Of a DNA stretch of 34,058 bases, positions 33,294 to 34,058 are shown one piece after another. The position numbers and the translations under genes are program-made. The notes under the pieces were generated by a model, which saw only the letters and a list, made by a program, of their open reading frames with translations, had not been told where the DNA came from and searched no databases. The stretch lies in contig JAFGUJ010000072.1 in NCBI GenBank assembly GCA_016938595.1, positions 1 through 34,058 on the forward strand. The letters are read 5' to 3'. How positions within the stretch are numbered: the first letter of the stretch is position 1; each line of letters opens with the position of its first letter. Source of the stretch: Campylobacterales bacterium (GTDB lineage: Bacteria; Campylobacterota; Campylobacteria; Campylobacterales; Sulfurimonadaceae).

Positions 33294-34058
33294 ATGAACA
33301 TTCCCCTCCCTTTTCTGATGATTCTTGCCATGATGCTCTGGGGCGGAGGCTGGCCGGCGCTTAAAATCCTCACCGAAAGCGTTTCGTGGGAGGTCGCCAC
33401 ATTCTGGCGGTTCGCCCTCATGAGCATTGCATTTTTACCGGTATTATGGTGGCACCGCAAACCCATCAGTCTCTCTGTGCGCGCACTGGGATGGGTCGGT
33501 TTCAGCGGATTTCTCAACGCCGTCTTTATGGCTCTGTCGTTTTGGGGGGTGGCTGTGGGAACCGCAGGGGCGGGCGGCGTTGTCATAACGACGCTCAGCC
33601 CCGTCCTGACGGTCCTGATCGCCGTGGCGGTGCTGGGGATGAAACCTGAACTCCGCCACATCGCGGGGCTCGTGATCGGTCTGATCGGCGGAGCCGTCAT
33701 GGTGCAGGTATGGGACGGAGAGGTTCTTCTGCACGGCGGGAACCTGATTTTCGTGGCATGCGCTCTTGTCTGGGCGGCCCTCACCCTTTCGGCACAGAGA
33801 TCGCATCTGCACCTTGACCCGATCCACTACACTTTTTTTCTGGGACTGATCGCTACGGTGTTTATGGCTTTTATCGCCTATCCCCACGGCATCGGGTCGG
33901 TGTTCGGCCAGAACATGCGGTTCTGGGGGGCGCTGGTTTATCTCGCTGTTCTGGGGCAGACGGTCGCCTCCACGATCTATTTCATCGCGTCGGGGAAAAT
34001 GGGGTCGGGACGTGCGAGTTCGTACATGTTTCTCGTCCCCGTCTGCGCACTTGCATCG
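33294..34058 (+). CDS. EamA/DMT-superfamily permease (5' part, runs off the window)
   Basis: An open frame from ATG 33294 continues to the right edge without a stop (255 codons read). It encodes a very hydrophobic protein starting MNIPLPFLMILAMMLWGGGW, with about eight membrane helices so far. Two repeats of the EamA type are visible: WGGGWPALK...FWRFALMS in the first, and a second beginning near GNLIFVACALVWAALTLSAQ. The GxAxxYxL-like end pattern appears as GRASSYMFLVPV. These carriers export metabolites or drugs; the substrate cannot be predicted. The C-terminus lies beyond the window. Minus-strand frames over this stretch are shadows. Confidence 0.88.
   Translation, partial: MNIPLPFLMILAMMLWGGGWPALKILTESVSWEVATFWRFALMSIAFLPVLWWHRKPISLSVRALGWVGFSGFLNAVFMALSFWGVAVGTAGAGGVVITTLSPVLTVLIAVAVLGMKPELRHIAGLVIGLIGGAVMVQVWDGEVLLHGGNLIFVACALVWAALTLSAQRSHLHLDPIHYTFFLGLIATVFMAFIAYPHGIGSVFGQNMRFWGALVYLAVLGQTVASTIYFIASGKMGSGRASSYMFLVPVCALAS

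Noticed and set aside
33206-33887. Minus-strand frames at the right end
   Set aside because: Shadows of the EamA-type permease, which is open to the window edge on the plus strand and has clear membrane helices.
1-34058. CRISPR arrays, insertion sequences, prophage genes, rRNA
   Set aside because: No regularly spaced repeats, transposase or integrase motifs, phage genes or rRNA segments were seen on either strand.

Overview
The window looks like chromosomal DNA of a free-living Campylobacterota (Epsilonproteobacteria) bacterium, most likely close to Sulfuricurvum/Sulfurimonas. The evidence is the gene order fabZ-lpxA-clpX-mreB-mreC (also seen in Helicobacter), a UPF0323 lipoprotein next to a glutathionylspermidine-synthase-like gene, a FlgJ without a muramidase domain, sigma-54 and sigma-28 flagellar promoters, and OprD-like porins. 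The assignment is an inference from gene content. No rRNA is present, and there is no sign of phage, insertion sequence or CRISPR.

Layout. 1-81 is the 3' end of an unidentified gene. 216-1478 (-) is murA with its own terminator, and 1579-2988 (+) is an OprD-like porin. 3044-5133 (+) is a tightly overlapping set: small unknown protein, DEDDh exonuclease, pseudo-receiver protein, rsmD. 5144-9104 (+) is a flagellar cluster (flgI, flgJ, flgM, flgN-like, flgK) with a sigma-54 promoter before flgI and a sigma-28 promoter before flgM. An orphan OppC/DppC-like permease is coupled to flgK.

From 9894 to 21538 everything is on the minus strand. In transcription order: cyclophilin, QueH, FabZ, LpxA, ClpX, MreB, MreC, then CarB, a short Sua5/YrdC-like protein, the UPF0323 lipoprotein, a GSP-synthase-like ATP-grasp enzyme and a small BFD-type [2Fe-2S] protein. 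This joins envelope synthesis, cell shape, proteolysis, tRNA modification and carbamoyl phosphate supply.

21643-31473 (+) reads as an acetate or short organic acid uptake and activation locus: histidine kinase, OmpR-type regulator, porin, DUF485 protein, ActP symporter, cNMP/CBS/DUF294 nucleotidyltransferase-like protein, DEDDh exonuclease and acetyl-CoA synthetase. A direct repeat with an 11-bp period lies at the porin promoter and is a candidate site for the adjacent regulator. The end of the window holds tRNA-Gln(UUG) (-), a hairpin-rich noncoding stretch, yaeQ, an unrecognised P-loop ATPase and the 5' part of an EamA-type permease that runs off the end.

The strongest candidates for new biology are the self-contained acetate regulatory locus with its direct repeat and its two proteins of unknown role (DUF294 and exonuclease), the exonuclease/pseudo-receiver cassette before rsmD, and the three-hairpin region beside tRNA-Gln.
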